A DNA stretch of 43,623 bases from Oscillatoriales cyanobacterium USR001 (GTDB lineage: Bacteria > Cyanobacteriota > Cyanobacteriia > Cyanobacteriales > Microcoleaceae). Of this stretch, positions 7,559 through 16,819 are shown one piece after another. The position numbers were made by a program, and so were the translations under genes. Below the pieces are notes generated by a model that saw only the letters and a list, made by a program, of their open reading frames with translations, had not been told where the DNA came from and ran no database searches. Location: positions 1 through 43,623 of the forward strand of contig MBRE01000086.1 in assembly GCA_001698425.1 (NCBI GenBank), written 5' to 3'. Positions within the stretch are counted from its first letter, which is position 1; each line of letters starts with the position of its first letter.

Positions 7559-8332
7559 TTAAGCAAAACTTGAAGATCCCAAATCTGGGGGTACATCTTG
7601 CCACCGCCCTTGGCCGACAGCCTGAATTGCCTCCTTAAGTGAGATATCGCCTGTATAAATAGCTCGACCGACGATCGCGCCTTTCACGCCTAAAGGTTCC
7701 AAAGCTAGTAAACTCAGCAAATCCGCGATCGAACTTACGCCGCCAGAGGCGATCGCGGGTACGCTGATAGCAGTTGCTATTTCTCGTAAAGCCTCTAAGT
7801 TAGGCCCACAGAGAGTTCCATCGCGGTGAATGTCGGTGTAAATAATCTCCGCAGCACCAAGTTGAGCCATTTGCTGTGCGAGCTCTGTTGCTAAAATTTC
7901 GGAGGTTTCTAACCAGCCTCTAGTTGCAACTTTTCCATTTCTTGCGTCAATACCAACTAAAATTTGACCGGGAAATTCGCTGCATAATTCGGCAACTAAT
8001 TGGGGTTTTTCGACAGCGATCGTACCCAAGATAGCACGTTTAACGCCTAAATTGAGAACGGTGGAAACAGCGGCGCGATCGCGCAATCCGCCACCAAGTT
8101 GACAAGGCACATCCACTGCTCTGACAATAGCTTCAATAGTCTTTTGATTGACTGGATAACCAGCTTTTGCGCCGTCAAGATCGACTAAATGTAGCATAGT
8201 TGCGCCTTCACTTACCCACTGTCTTGCCACTTCAACGGGGTTATCATTAAACGTTTGCGATCGCGCATAATCTCCCTGATAAAGTCGCACGCAACGCCCT
8301 TCTAATAAATCAATAGCTGGAATTACATTCAT
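7559..8332 (-). CDS. hisA: Phosphoribosylformimino-5-aminoimidazole carboxamide ribotide isomerase
   Basis: HisA catalyses the Amadori isomerisation of ProFAR to PRFAR in histidine biosynthesis in the cytosol. The 257 residues match the family length and show the (beta/alpha)8 landmarks: VIPAIDLLEGRCVRLYQGDY with the catalytic Asp8 equivalent, MLHLVDLDGAKAG, LGGGLRD, VGIDARNGKVATRGW with the second catalytic Asp, YTDIHRDGTLCGPN, and IASGGVSS in the second phosphate-binding half. The trailing sequence WQDVPPDLGSSSFA is the typical variable C-terminus. The gene is alone here, as his genes usually are in cyanobacteria. Confidence 0.97.
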   Translation of the reverse strand: MNVIPAIDLLEGRCVRLYQGDYARSQTFNDNPVEVARQWVSEGATMLHLVDLDGAKAGYPVNQKTIEAIVRAVDVPCQLGGGLRDRAAVSTVLNLGVKRAILGTIAVEKPQLVAELCSEFPGQILVGIDARNGKVATRGWLETSEILATELAQQMAQLGAAEIIYTDIHRDGTLCGPNLEALREIATAISVPAIASGGVSSIADLLSLLALEPLGVKGAIVGRAIYTGDISLKEAIQAVGQGRWQDVPPDLGSSSFA

Positions 8333-8378
8333 GCTCGTTATTAAATAAAGTAAATACTACTAACTATGATACCAAATT

Positions 8379-9575
8379 TTAAACCGATGGTCGCGATATT
8401 TTAGTAGGAAACATTTGCTGAAAAGCCGCATCGCGCTGAATCCGTGTTTCTTTTGCCCAACTCGATAAACTTTCATAGAAAAAGAACGATACACCTGCCA
8501 ATCCGCGCCGCCGCACTTCTGCAACTTGTTTCTGAATTTGTTCGATCGGAATAGAGTTATTTTTCAACCCCGTTAAAACGCCAATTCCTACGGGAATATG
8601 TACTTTTGCCAGTTTGACTTCTTCTCTCTCCAATTCAGCAATAAAACGGTTAAGATCGTTGCGATAAACTTGTATAATAATTTCTTCAATTAACCCACGC
8701 CTTTCCCAAGTAAACCAGTCCTGTAAATGAGCCGGTAATGCAAAATGCAAGGGGTTAGGAGAAAGAGAAATAATACATTTAGGTTTGCGAGACTTAACCG
8801 CCCGGAAAATTCTACCCATAAAATCGTTTAATTTATCAGCCCGCCACCGCACCCAAAAAGTTTCTCGAAAATCATCAGATGGTAATTGACCATTAATTTC
8901 TTTTTTGTACATTTCTACTGTCAAATTATCATAGCCAAATTCAACTGGTAATCCAAAATGGTCATCAAATTGTATTCCATCTACGTTGTATTTCACAACT
9001 ATTTCGATGATTAAATCAAGGATGAATTTTTGGACTTGGGGATGAAAAGGATTCAGCCAAACTCGATCATCTTTGCCTTCTTTCCAGATAGTTGTTCCAT
9101 CGCGGCGTTTAGTTAGCCAATCGGGATGTTTTTTGGCTAATTCTGAATCAGCGGGGGCCATGAAACCAAATTCAAACCAAGGGATTACAGCTAAACCTTT
9201 TTTATGCCCTTCATCGACGATTTCTTTGAGGACATCTCGCCCTTTTAAGCCGGGTGATGGATCTACAGATATACCCATAACTCCCTTCGCGATCGCGCTT
9301 GGATAAAGAGTATAGCCACCTTGCCAAACGGTGGGATATACGGTATTAAAATTGAGTTTGGCAATTCTATCAATGGCTTCAGTAATATTCTTTTTGGCAA
9401 ATAAAACATCGCTGTCAATGTTCGTTAACCATACGCCGCGTAATTCAGTTTTTTGAGATTTTGGGGGCGTTTGAGCGTAAAGTAAAGAGGGGGCGATCGC
9501 AACGGCTAGAGCAGTTATTATCAAAACAATTATTAAGGCAATTACGCGCTCCCTTTTTGGTAGTTTAAACATCAT
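8379..9575 (-). CDS. Family 10 glycosylhydrolase-like secreted protein (GHL10/DUF187)
   Basis: A 398-residue protein with a basic N-terminus and one hydrophobic segment (VIALIIVLIITALAVAIA, about residues 10-28) ending near LLYAQTPP, a signal peptide or anchor. The mature part starts ELRGVWLTNIDSDVLF and continues with FNTVYPTVWQGGY, AVIPWFEFGF, DGIQFDDHFGLP and the barrel strands seen in glycosyl-hydrolase-like GHL10 (DUF187) proteins. Asp and Glu residues in WFEFGF and QFDDHF are the likely active-site acids. Bacterial relatives are suspected to act on cell-wall or exopolysaccharide glycans. Substrate unknown. It starts MMFK, and the second Met could also be used. Confidence 0.85.
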   Translation of the reverse strand: MMFKLPKRERVIALIIVLIITALAVAIAPSLLYAQTPPKSQKTELRGVWLTNIDSDVLFAKKNITEAIDRIAKLNFNTVYPTVWQGGYTLYPSAIAKGVMGISVDPSPGLKGRDVLKEIVDEGHKKGLAVIPWFEFGFMAPADSELAKKHPDWLTKRRDGTTIWKEGKDDRVWLNPFHPQVQKFILDLIIEIVVKYNVDGIQFDDHFGLPVEFGYDNLTVEMYKKEINGQLPSDDFRETFWVRWRADKLNDFMGRIFRAVKSRKPKCIISLSPNPLHFALPAHLQDWFTWERRGLIEEIIIQVYRNDLNRFIAELEREEVKLAKVHIPVGIGVLTGLKNNSIPIEQIQKQVAEVRRRGLAGVSFFFYESLSSWAKETRIQRDAAFQQMFPTKISRPSV

Positions 9576-9700
9576 CTTTTATCTCAATTTCTTATAGTCG
9601 ATAGAATAATCCCCGCATCATAAAGACCGGGGAGTGTCAACAACTCCATTTTTTATGTCAAAATTAATTTTGACATCTCACTATGTATATCTATGTTTGA

Positions 9701-9931
9701 TTAAGCCGATGATTTTGCTCCCAAACGCTCCGCTGCTAAATCGCGAATCAGAGATAGCCGAGACTGGATGTACTCATTCACCAATTCTGCTTCGCTACAG
9801 TCGATCGAGGAATTCATTTTGAATTGCTTGAGCAACCACTGTGCGAGGGTGTCATCATCTAGTGTAACTAGAATATTGGCTTGAGTAGCTTCAACTAATG
9901 ACCAGAGTTGGCGTAGCATAGTAGGGGTCAT
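9701..9931 (-). CDS. Small hypothetical protein
   Basis: A 76-residue protein that begins MTPTMLRQLWSLVEATQ, preceded by a strong GGAGG five bases upstream, which decides the start; an upstream ATG at 9964 has none. It contains LVTLDDDTLAQWLLKQF, then AELVNEYIQSRLSLIRDLAAERLG, and is probably all alpha-helical. I recognise no domain, although proteins with this N-terminus are widespread in cyanobacteria. It stands alone, with about 650 bp of repeats upstream. Confidence 0.65.
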   Translation of the reverse strand: MTPTMLRQLWSLVEATQANILVTLDDDTLAQWLLKQFKMNSSIDCSEAELVNEYIQSRLSLIRDLAAERLGAKSSA

Positions 9932-10246
9932 AAAAACCTCCGAAGATCGTGAATAGCCATTCAAGGTATTTGAATGGGAAGAAACTGATCGTACTCAGCC
10001 GCTAGAGCGACATAAATAGTGCGCTTCACGGCTTAACATTTATTTTATATTCCTAAGATAACTGAATATGTTAATAACAGAAAGTAGAACACACAAGTTG
10101 TCATAAGAGTTACAAATTCCTTAATATTTAGATAAATATCTTGACAAAAACCTAACTTTTCTTTAAGTAAATGAGAGTATTGGGTTCAAATCATATATTA
10201 TTGGTCATCAACAATTGTTTATACTTAGTATAGAAAATTAAGCGTA
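9932..10246. other. Gene-free stretch
   Basis: About 315 bp of A/T-rich sequence between the small gene at 9701-9931 and the hairpin element. I see no open frame with coding character. TTGACA at 10140-10145 resembles a -35 hexamer but has no convincing -10 at the right distance. Confidence 0.5.
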
Positions 10247-10460
10247 GGGGTGAGGTACGCACCATTGGTGTCAACTTAAGCCGAAAGCCCGCCAGGGACT
10301 AAAGTCCCTGTCTAATAGCTAAAGTCCTCTGAAGAGGACTGAAGAAAATTGTTAAATTCATTAGTCCTCTTAAGAGGACTTGATCTTTGAGACAGGGACT
10401 TTAGTCCCTGGCGGACTAAGGGTTTGAGCTTAAGTTGACACCAATGGGGTACGCACCTAC
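10247..10460. repeat. Nested-hairpin repeat element, copy 1
   Basis: About 214 bp built entirely of inverted repeats. The outer arms are a perfect 17-bp pair, ATTGGTGTCAACTTAAG at 10264-10280 and its complement at 10429-10445. Each arm is extended by near-palindromes (GGTACGCACC). Inside are small hairpins GGGACTAAAGTCCC and AGTCCTCTGAAGAGGACT, mirrored by AGTCCTCTTAAGAGGACT and GGGACTTTAGTCCC. There is no coding capacity. A second full copy is at 29357-29578 and a half copy at 27564-27641, so this is a dispersed MITE-like family. Confidence 0.85.
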
Positions 10461-10593
10461 TAATTACGATCGCGGATTTTACCGATTACACGGATTACAC
10501 GGATTAGTTAGAGGAATGATTATTTAGTCTGTGAAATCAGAGGAATCTGTAAAATCTGTGTATCCCAATTACCAATTACCAATTACCAATTAA
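10449..10593 (+). repeat. 145-bp dispersed repeat, copy A
   Basis: This block matches 17244-17390 almost throughout: CGCACCTAC, ATTACGATCGCGGATTT, the direct repeat ATTACACGG x2, TTAGTTAGAGG, ATCAGAGGAATCTGTAAAA and four tandem CCAATTA heptamers. The last heptamer overlaps the 3' end of the phosphatase gene and supplies its TAA stop codon. The heptamers belong to the short tandemly repeated repetitive (STRR) class known from filamentous cyanobacteria. Confidence 0.85.
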
Positions 10594-12281
10594 TAATTTC
10601 TTTTAATTACAACTAAAGTAATGTCATCGTAAACCTTTTGCGTACCAATATAATTTCGGAGGTCAGCGATCGCCAATTGTCTAATTTCATTAGCTGTGAA
10701 TTGCCAGTTTTCTTTCACAATATCAATCAAACGCTGTAAACCATAAGGCTCTTTTTTCAAGTTTTCAGCTTCCGTAATGCCATCAGTATAAAGTACCACC
10801 ATATCTCCCGATTGCAATTGGATTTTAGTTGACGCGAAAAAATGGGAAATATCAGATTCTAAACCAAGAGGAAACCCTAAATATTCTGTGTCAATTCTTT
10901 CCACTATTGGCTGGTTATCGCTGTCGCCGCGCACAATAATAATTTCTTCATGTTGCCCGCTTAAAATTAGGCTACCATTATAATAATCTAACAAAGAAAA
11001 GCTTAAATATTTATTAGAGTTCATCCGCTGCAAGTTTTCATAAATTGTGTGATTAATCGTGTTTAAAATTTTCTCAATATTGGTTTCATTATGTATCAAT
11101 AAAGTCCGCAGTGCCGTTTGTGCCATAATCATCAGCACGCCACTTTCTAATCCATGCCCCGTGACATCACCAATGCTAATTTTGATGCGATCGTTTTGCC
11201 GAATAATATCGTAATAGTCGCCACCAACTTCCTCAGCGGGTTCCATAAATCCAGCAATATCTAATTCCGAAATTTGACTAAGTTCTTCGGATTTTGGTAA
11301 AATCATTTGTTGTAGTTGGCGAGTTACTTCTAACTCGGCACTCATGCGGATATTTTCCGCTTTCAATCGCTGATTTAATTCGCTAATTTCCTGATTGGCG
11401 TGGGCAAGTTCGGCAGTACGTTGAGTAACTTTGGCTTCGAGAGTATCAAAAGATTCTTTCAATTGATGACTCATATAATTGAAAGCTTTAGCTAGACTTC
11501 CTACTTCATCTTTACTGTAAACTTTGACAGTTTGATCTAGTTTTCCTTGAGCGATCGCTTCTGCTATTACTACTAATTCTGCGATCGGCGAAGTTAGCTT
11601 TCTTGCCAACCACCAACCGATGATTATCGCCAGGGGAAGCGTAACTAGAAAGGTAATTATAGCTAAATTTCTTGCTTGAATTTCTCTCTCTAAAATTGCC
11701 GAAGCATCAAGTTCGATCGCGAGTACCCCTTCACGCCTCCCCATCGCATCGATAATTGGTGCGTAACCGTATAAAACTGTGTTTCCCGCTTGGTTTTGTA
11801 GTAAGTTTTCTTCCACAATAGGCCCTGGAATGCTATTCAAACCACCTTTCAATAAAGGTGTCAGTTTGGTCAAATTGTCGCCAACATTAGCGCTCGGATT
11901 TGGGGGGAGAGAATAATCAATTACATAGACAATATTACCATTCGGTTGCTGGCGTAAAGTATAAATTTCTTTGATGCCTTTAGTTGCTGTTTGAAATGCT
12001 TGGAGCCGTTGTTGAAGAATAGTATAGTAAGGTTGTTGTCGATCGCTGTCATTAACAATTAAAGAATGGTAGTCGCTATCAATTTGAGGGGCGGCGAGGC
12101 TAACGAGATCGAGAAGGCGATCGCGCATAGCCTGACGTTGAACCCTTCGCAAATGCAGATAAAGGTTAATTGTTAATATTCCAGCAACAAGTAAAATCAA
12201 GAGAGAATAGGCGGCTGTGAGTTTGGCACTTAATCCCCAGTTGCCGGATAGTTTAACTCCCATAAATTTTAATTTTTTCAT
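10590..12281 (-). CDS. HAMP-domain SpoIIE/RsbU-type PP2C protein phosphatase
   Basis: A 563-residue membrane sensor phosphatase. Helix 1 spans about residues 18-44, followed by a roughly 160-residue extracytoplasmic sensor part (IDSDYHSLIVND to EGVLAIELDASAI, double-CACHE-like). Helix 2 is at about 205-228, a HAMP domain follows (LARKLTSPIAELV to DEVGSLAKAFNYM), then a coiled coil. The C-terminal PP2C domain has VGGDYYD, IGDVTGHGLESG, LYTDGITEAE and DDITLVV, with the metal-binding Asp residues present. RsbU-type phosphatases dephosphorylate anti-sigma-antagonist-type proteins; none is encoded nearby. The start lies 3 bp after the stop of the solute-binding lipoprotein gene, so the two form an operon and perhaps a sensory pair. 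Confidence 0.9.
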   Translation of the reverse strand: MKKLKFMGVKLSGNWGLSAKLTAAYSLLILLVAGILTINLYLHLRRVQRQAMRDRLLDLVSLAAPQIDSDYHSLIVNDSDRQQPYYTILQQRLQAFQTATKGIKEIYTLRQQPNGNIVYVIDYSLPPNPSANVGDNLTKLTPLLKGGLNSIPGPIVEENLLQNQAGNTVLYGYAPIIDAMGRREGVLAIELDASAILEREIQARNLAIITFLVTLPLAIIIGWWLARKLTSPIAELVVIAEAIAQGKLDQTVKVYSKDEVGSLAKAFNYMSHQLKESFDTLEAKVTQRTAELAHANQEISELNQRLKAENIRMSAELEVTRQLQQMILPKSEELSQISELDIAGFMEPAEEVGGDYYDIIRQNDRIKISIGDVTGHGLESGVLMIMAQTALRTLLIHNETNIEKILNTINHTIYENLQRMNSNKYLSFSLLDYYNGSLILSGQHEEIIIVRGDSDNQPIVERIDTEYLGFPLGLESDISHFFASTKIQLQSGDMVVLYTDGITEAENLKKEPYGLQRLIDIVKENWQFTANEIRQLAIADLRNYIGTQKVYDDITLVVIKRNY

Positions 12282-12284
12282 TCG

Positions 12285-13850
12285 TTATTGACTGATACCA
12301 AGCGTTGCCCGATAAGCGGCGCGTTGTTTTTCTCGCCCTATTTTATTGGTAATTGCTTCCCAACCATTATTAATTTGCTGTATTGCTTCATCTCTAGTGA
12401 TTTTATCCGCTAGAAAATCGGCGATCGCTTTATCTAATACTTCTCCTTGATAACGATTATTTTCAGGAATGCGGAGGTCAAGTACAATATTTGGACTTCT
12501 CAAACTAACGCCGATCGCGCCTAGATATTTACTAGCGGCTTCAAAACTCATTCCTGCTTCGATCCAGGGTTCTCGATTGGTAAATTGTGAAGTACGATAG
12601 GGATTAAAACCTGTGTCCCCAATCGTCACATCTATATTAGCTTGGGCTGGTTGACTAAGATAAGAAAGAAAAGCGTAAGCTGCATCTTTATTCTTAGGTG
12701 GGGCGGCGGCGTTAATTGCGCCTACCCAACCGCCAAAAGCGGCGTAGGGAGCATAATTAATCCCATTAAGTGCAAAGGGACAAATAACTTTGTTACAAGC
12801 TATTAATTTACCAGTTGCGCGATCGAGAACTTTTTTAGTTCCTGGTAAAATTACGGCTCCTACTTTATCTTTAACTTTGGAATTAGGTGTAATCGCTAAT
12901 GTTCCAGTATCGCCCCAATCTAAAGTTAACGCACAACGACCGCCAATAAAAAATTCGTGTGCTTGTTCCAAATCAAAATTCAACTCGTCAGGGGGGGCGT
13001 ATTTTACTGTTTCTTTATAGATGTCCAAAGCAGTAGCTATTGCTTCATTATTAACCAGAGGTTTCATTGTATCTGGATCGAAAAATGCCCCTTGCTTAGT
13101 ACCTTGACTTTGAAGGAAAGATGTGGCAATAGACCAAAACATCCAGTAAGATTGGGCATTGGACTTTTTGGAGGTGCAGGAGCCATAATCGGGAGTACCG
13201 TCACCATTTAAGTCTTTACCTTGAAATTGTTTTGCGATCGCTAAATAGTCTTCCCAAGTTTCCGGCGGGTTAAGCTTTGCTGTTTGTAGTAAGTCGGCGC
13301 GATAGTAAACCATGTGAAAGTCGCCATCTACAGGAATACTAACTATTTTCCCTTGATAAGTGGAACTGAAATCTCTAAAAAATGGAGCAATATCGTTCCA
13401 TTCCAAGCTAGGATCGGCAGCAATTCGCGGAGTTAAATTTTCTAGGTATCCAGGTGCGGCATAGTCTACCATCCACTGAGTAGCGAATACCATTGCATCA
13501 TAAGTTTTAGTTCCTTGACTTAAATCTTGTTTGATTGCTTGATATAATTTACCAAAGGGAAATGTGACAACTTTAACTTTAGCTCCAGTGAGTTTTTCAA
13601 ATTCGGGGATTCGTCGTTGGATGGGTTCTGCGATCGGCACAAGATCGCGAGTGATAAGATTAACAGTTATGCCATCAAATCGTGCGATTGGCGTTGGAGA
13701 CGCGGGAGTAATAGACGGTGTTGGACTTGTTTGGGTGACGGTTGGTGCTTGGCAAGCAGTGGCGATGGTAGCGGATAAAGTAGCTAACCAAATTAAGCTT
13801 TTTTTGGCTTTTTTTAGCTGTTGTAAACGCTTTGTAGTTTTGAGTTGCAT
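12285..13850 (-). CDS. Extracellular solute-binding lipoprotein (family 1 sugar-binding type)
   Basis: A 521-residue periplasmic binding protein. I start at the ATG at 13850, which gives KKSLIWLATLSATIATAC, a lipoprotein signal with Cys as the lipidation site. An ATG 48 codons upstream would bury this signal. A Pro/Thr/Ser linker follows (QTSPTPSITPASPTP), then the binding fold: VNLITRDLVPIAEPIQRRIP, FEKLTGAKVKVVTFPFG, YDAMVFATQWMVDYA, IVSIPVDGDFHMVYYRADLL, FFIGGRCALTLDWGDTG and AFGGWVGAINAAAPP. The family normally feeds sugar ABC importers, but no permease or ATPase lies nearby; the partner gene is the sensor phosphatase 3 bp downstream. Ligand unknown. Confidence 0.88.
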   Translation of the reverse strand: MQLKTTKRLQQLKKAKKSLIWLATLSATIATACQAPTVTQTSPTPSITPASPTPIARFDGITVNLITRDLVPIAEPIQRRIPEFEKLTGAKVKVVTFPFGKLYQAIKQDLSQGTKTYDAMVFATQWMVDYAAPGYLENLTPRIAADPSLEWNDIAPFFRDFSSTYQGKIVSIPVDGDFHMVYYRADLLQTAKLNPPETWEDYLAIAKQFQGKDLNGDGTPDYGSCTSKKSNAQSYWMFWSIATSFLQSQGTKQGAFFDPDTMKPLVNNEAIATALDIYKETVKYAPPDELNFDLEQAHEFFIGGRCALTLDWGDTGTLAITPNSKVKDKVGAVILPGTKKVLDRATGKLIACNKVICPFALNGINYAPYAAFGGWVGAINAAAPPKNKDAAYAFLSYLSQPAQANIDVTIGDTGFNPYRTSQFTNREPWIEAGMSFEAASKYLGAIGVSLRSPNIVLDLRIPENNRYQGEVLDKAIADFLADKITRDEAIQQINNGWEAITNKIGREKQRAAYRATLGISQ

Positions 13851-14035
13851 TTGTTGATTCCTTAAGGTATCTAAAATTATACCAATATAGTCGATCGAAG
13901 GTTTTTTTGGGAAAAACACGAAGACACTAAGACACCAAGAAAAGTTATTATTCTTGTTCAGTGAGGAGGCGATCGCGTTCCTACCTACCCTCAAAAGCTA
14001 TACTAAAATCAGCATACCCAATCCCCTTAACAGTT

Positions 14036-14776
14036 ATGGTACAACAACTAACCACCGAAACTGTATCACCAATCATCTACCCCGACAGCGACGGTGAACC
14101 AATGGCAGAAAATACCGAACAATTCCGCTGGATTGTACTGATCAAAGAAAACCTAGAAATCCTTTTTGCTAATCACCCTGATGTTTTCATCGCTGGCGAC
14201 TTACTTTGGTATCCCGTTGAAGGAAATAATAAAATTCGCCAAGCCCCCGATACAATGGTAATCTTTGGCCGTCCCAAAGGTAGGCGCGGTTCCTATCGAC
14301 AATGGGAAGAAAATAATATTCCTCCTCAAGTTGCTTTTGAAATCTTATCCCCTGGCAACCGCGCCGGCAAAATGGCAGACAAACTGCTATTTTATCAACG
14401 CTATGGAGTGCAAGAATATTATATCTATGACCCAGAAGACATCGAATTGAGCGGATTTATTCGCAATTCAAATTGGTTTGAATCAATTTCAGAGATGAAT
14501 GGTTGGGTGAGTCCCTTGTTAAAAATCCGTTTTCAACTAACAGAAAATAACTTGGAAATTTACCGTCCTGATGGGCAACGGTTCCTCACTTCTGTCGAAT
14601 TAGCCCAACACGCTGAACAGGAACGGCAACGCGCTGAACAGGAACGGCAAGAGAAAGAAATTGCTCAATCTGACGCTGAACAACAACGGCAAAGAGCAGA
14701 GGAAGCGATCGCCCAACTGGAACAAGAAAAACAACGTTATCAAGCTTTACTAGCACAAATACAACGAACTTCATAA
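14036..14776 (+). CDS. Uma2-family putative endonuclease with coiled-coil tail
   Basis: The 246-residue protein is a second Uma2 type: IIYPDSDGEPMAENTEQFRW at the N-terminus, VFIAGDLLWYPVEG, IRQAPDTMVIFGRPKG and VAFEILSPGNRAGKM with the Asp, Glu and Lys of the nuclease-like core, then YGVQEYYIYDPED. The last 45 residues are a charged coiled coil made of (A)EQERQRAEQERQ units, typical for the group. The ATG at 14036 is chosen because homologues begin MVQQ. It is divergent from the solute-binding protein gene across about 185 bp. Biological role unknown; it shares little sequence with the Uma2 protein at 1561-2100. Confidence 0.88.
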   Translation: MVQQLTTETVSPIIYPDSDGEPMAENTEQFRWIVLIKENLEILFANHPDVFIAGDLLWYPVEGNNKIRQAPDTMVIFGRPKGRRGSYRQWEENNIPPQVAFEILSPGNRAGKMADKLLFYQRYGVQEYYIYDPEDIELSGFIRNSNWFESISEMNGWVSPLLKIRFQLTENNLEIYRPDGQRFLTSVELAQHAEQERQRAEQERQEKEIAQSDAEQQRQRAEEAIAQLEQEKQRYQALLAQIQRTS

Positions 14777-14898
14777 CGGGGGATAACCATCGGCTAAACC
14801 CTTACTCTGTAAGAATTTTGCCGATTGTTATTAAAAAAATAAGTCTGCTTTGACTCTTTGATGTTATAATTTAACTAATCAATATTTATATTCGATAA

Positions 14899-16647
14899 AT
14901 GGCTACTTCTCGACGACTAGAAAAACTACTTGATTACCTACGTCCCCACTGGAAAAAAACCTTCTGGGGCATTTTCTCTCTATTGATTGTTAATGCCGTA
15001 GGCGTTTACATTCCCCTATTAATTCGCAATGGAGTTGATGAACTTCAAGTTGCTATTAAGTTTGACCAAATTTTGTACTATTCCTTGTTAATTTTAGGAC
15101 TTGCTTCTATCCTATGGGTAATTAGGATGGGATCGCGAATCCTACTATTTGGAGTAGGTCGTCAGGTAGAATTTGACCTTAAACAAAAGATATTTAATCA
15201 TCTTTTAACATTAGAACCCTCCTACTTTGCTGATAATACAGTTGGAGATTTGATTAATCGTGCGACTTCTGATGTTGAAAATATCCGTCGTTTGGTTGGG
15301 TTCGCGGTTTTGAGTTTAGCGAATACGGCATTTGCTTATGCTTTGACGTTACCGGTGATGCTGGCAATTAACATTAGATTAACTTTGTTAGTAATCGGTG
15401 TCTATCCTTTAATGCTGGTTTTAGTACAATTATTTAGCGATAAACTTCGATTTCAACAGTTAGCGGTACAGGAGGAACTTTCTAATCTGAGCGATTTGAT
15501 TCAGGAAGATATGAGCGGCATTTCTTTGATTAAGATTTATGGTCAGGAAAATAACGAGCGTCAAGCTTTTCGTGCCGCTAATCAGGAGTTATTAAAGGCT
15601 AATTTAGGATTGGCGAAAACTCGCAACTTACTATTCCCTGTACTTGGCGGTTTGGCGAGTTTGAGTTTACTGGTTTTACTATCTTTAGGTGCAGGTGCGA
15701 TCGCGAGTGGAGAAATCAGTATCGGTGATTTTGTCGCCCTACTTTTGTTTGTTGAACGTTTAGTTTTTCCTACTGCACTACTTGGATTTACAATTACTGC
15801 TTATCAGCGAGGTGAAGTTAGTATCGATCGCATTGAATCAATTCTCACAGTTGAACCCAAAATTCAAGATAGTATTAACGCAATTGAACTACCAAAACCC
15901 ATCAAAGGTTGGCTAAGATCTCAAAATTTAACCTATACTTATCCTGACGCTAAAACACCCGCTCTCAAAAATGTCAACTTTACAATTAAACCAGGAGAAA
16001 CTGTTGCAATTGTTGGACCAATTGGTTCTGGAAAATCAACTTTAGCCAATGCTTTACCACGTTTACTCGATATTGGCATCGACCAATTATTTTTAGATGG
16101 TAAGGATATTACACAACTACGACTAGGAGATTTACGCGGCGCGATCGCTTACGTTCCTCAAGAAAGTTTCCTCTTCAGTACCACAATTCAAAAAAACATC
16201 GCCTATGGTAATATTTTAGCAGAACAGCCAGACATTGAAAATGCCGCAAAACAAGCACAAATTTACCACGAAATCCTCAATTTTCCCCAGCAATATCAAA
16301 CTATAGTTGGGGAACGCGGAATTACACTATCGGGCGGACAAAGGCAGAGAATGGCTTTAGCTAGAGCTTTGTTAGTCGATGCTCCAGTGTTAATTTTAGA
16401 TGATGCTTTATCCAGCGTAGATAATCAAACTGCAACGGATATTTTAAAGAATTTGGCAACTGGAACCGAACGCAAAACAGTGATTTTTATCTCTCACCAA
16501 ATGTCAGCCGCCGCCACTGCGGATAGAATTTTTGTCATGGAAAAAGGAGAAATTATTCAGATAGGAACTCATGGAGAGTTATTGCAGGAAAAAGGACTTT
16601 ATCAGTCTCTCTGGAATCAGCAAAAATTAGAGGATTTACTGCGATAA
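14899..16647 (+). CDS. ABC exporter, fused membrane and ATP-binding domains
   Basis: A 582-residue half-transporter of the type I exporter fold. Six membrane helices lie in the first 320 residues (from IFSLLIVNAVGVYIPLLI to LLGFTITAYQRGEV). The nucleotide-binding domain shows a Walker A GPIGSGKST near residue 375, a Q-loop (YVPQESFLFS), the signature LSGGQRQRMALARALL and Walker B VLILDDALSSVD, followed by the H-loop ISHQMS. It works as a dimer, exporting lipids, peptides or drugs; the substrate cannot be read from sequence. No partner half-transporter is adjacent, so a homodimer is likely. Confidence 0.95.
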   Translation: MATSRRLEKLLDYLRPHWKKTFWGIFSLLIVNAVGVYIPLLIRNGVDELQVAIKFDQILYYSLLILGLASILWVIRMGSRILLFGVGRQVEFDLKQKIFNHLLTLEPSYFADNTVGDLINRATSDVENIRRLVGFAVLSLANTAFAYALTLPVMLAINIRLTLLVIGVYPLMLVLVQLFSDKLRFQQLAVQEELSNLSDLIQEDMSGISLIKIYGQENNERQAFRAANQELLKANLGLAKTRNLLFPVLGGLASLSLLVLLSLGAGAIASGEISIGDFVALLLFVERLVFPTALLGFTITAYQRGEVSIDRIESILTVEPKIQDSINAIELPKPIKGWLRSQNLTYTYPDAKTPALKNVNFTIKPGETVAIVGPIGSGKSTLANALPRLLDIGIDQLFLDGKDITQLRLGDLRGAIAYVPQESFLFSTTIQKNIAYGNILAEQPDIENAAKQAQIYHEILNFPQQYQTIVGERGITLSGGQRQRMALARALLVDAPVLILDDALSSVDNQTATDILKNLATGTERKTVIFISHQMSAAATADRIFVMEKGEIIQIGTHGELLQEKGLYQSLWNQQKLEDLLR

Positions 16648-16686
16648 TTACACCTAAGAAATAGAAATTAAATAATTAGCCTGTTT

Positions 16687-16721
16687 GTAGTAAGCGCTTT
16701 AGCGCTCTTTGCGCTAACTAC
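16687..16721. repeat. GCGCTAAAGCGC-type hairpin repeat
   Basis: GTAGTAAGCGC and GCGCTAACTAC face each other around TTTAGCGCTCTTT, giving a stem with one mismatch, 40 bp after the ABC exporter stop. A related hairpin is at 41581-41631, so this is a dispersed repeat. It may help end transcription, but no T-run follows. Confidence 0.6.
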
Positions 16722-16819
16722 GAACTAGATCGTCAAGTTATTTAATTTTCATTCCTAATGAGCTAAATGCTACGGTTAATGTTATAATGGAGACAGATTT
16801 TTTTGAAGGAGAATTGGGT

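Noticed and set aside
13851..13994. 48-codon N-terminal extension of the solute-binding protein
   Set aside because: It would place the lipoprotein signal in the interior, and its residues look like translated intergenic sequence.
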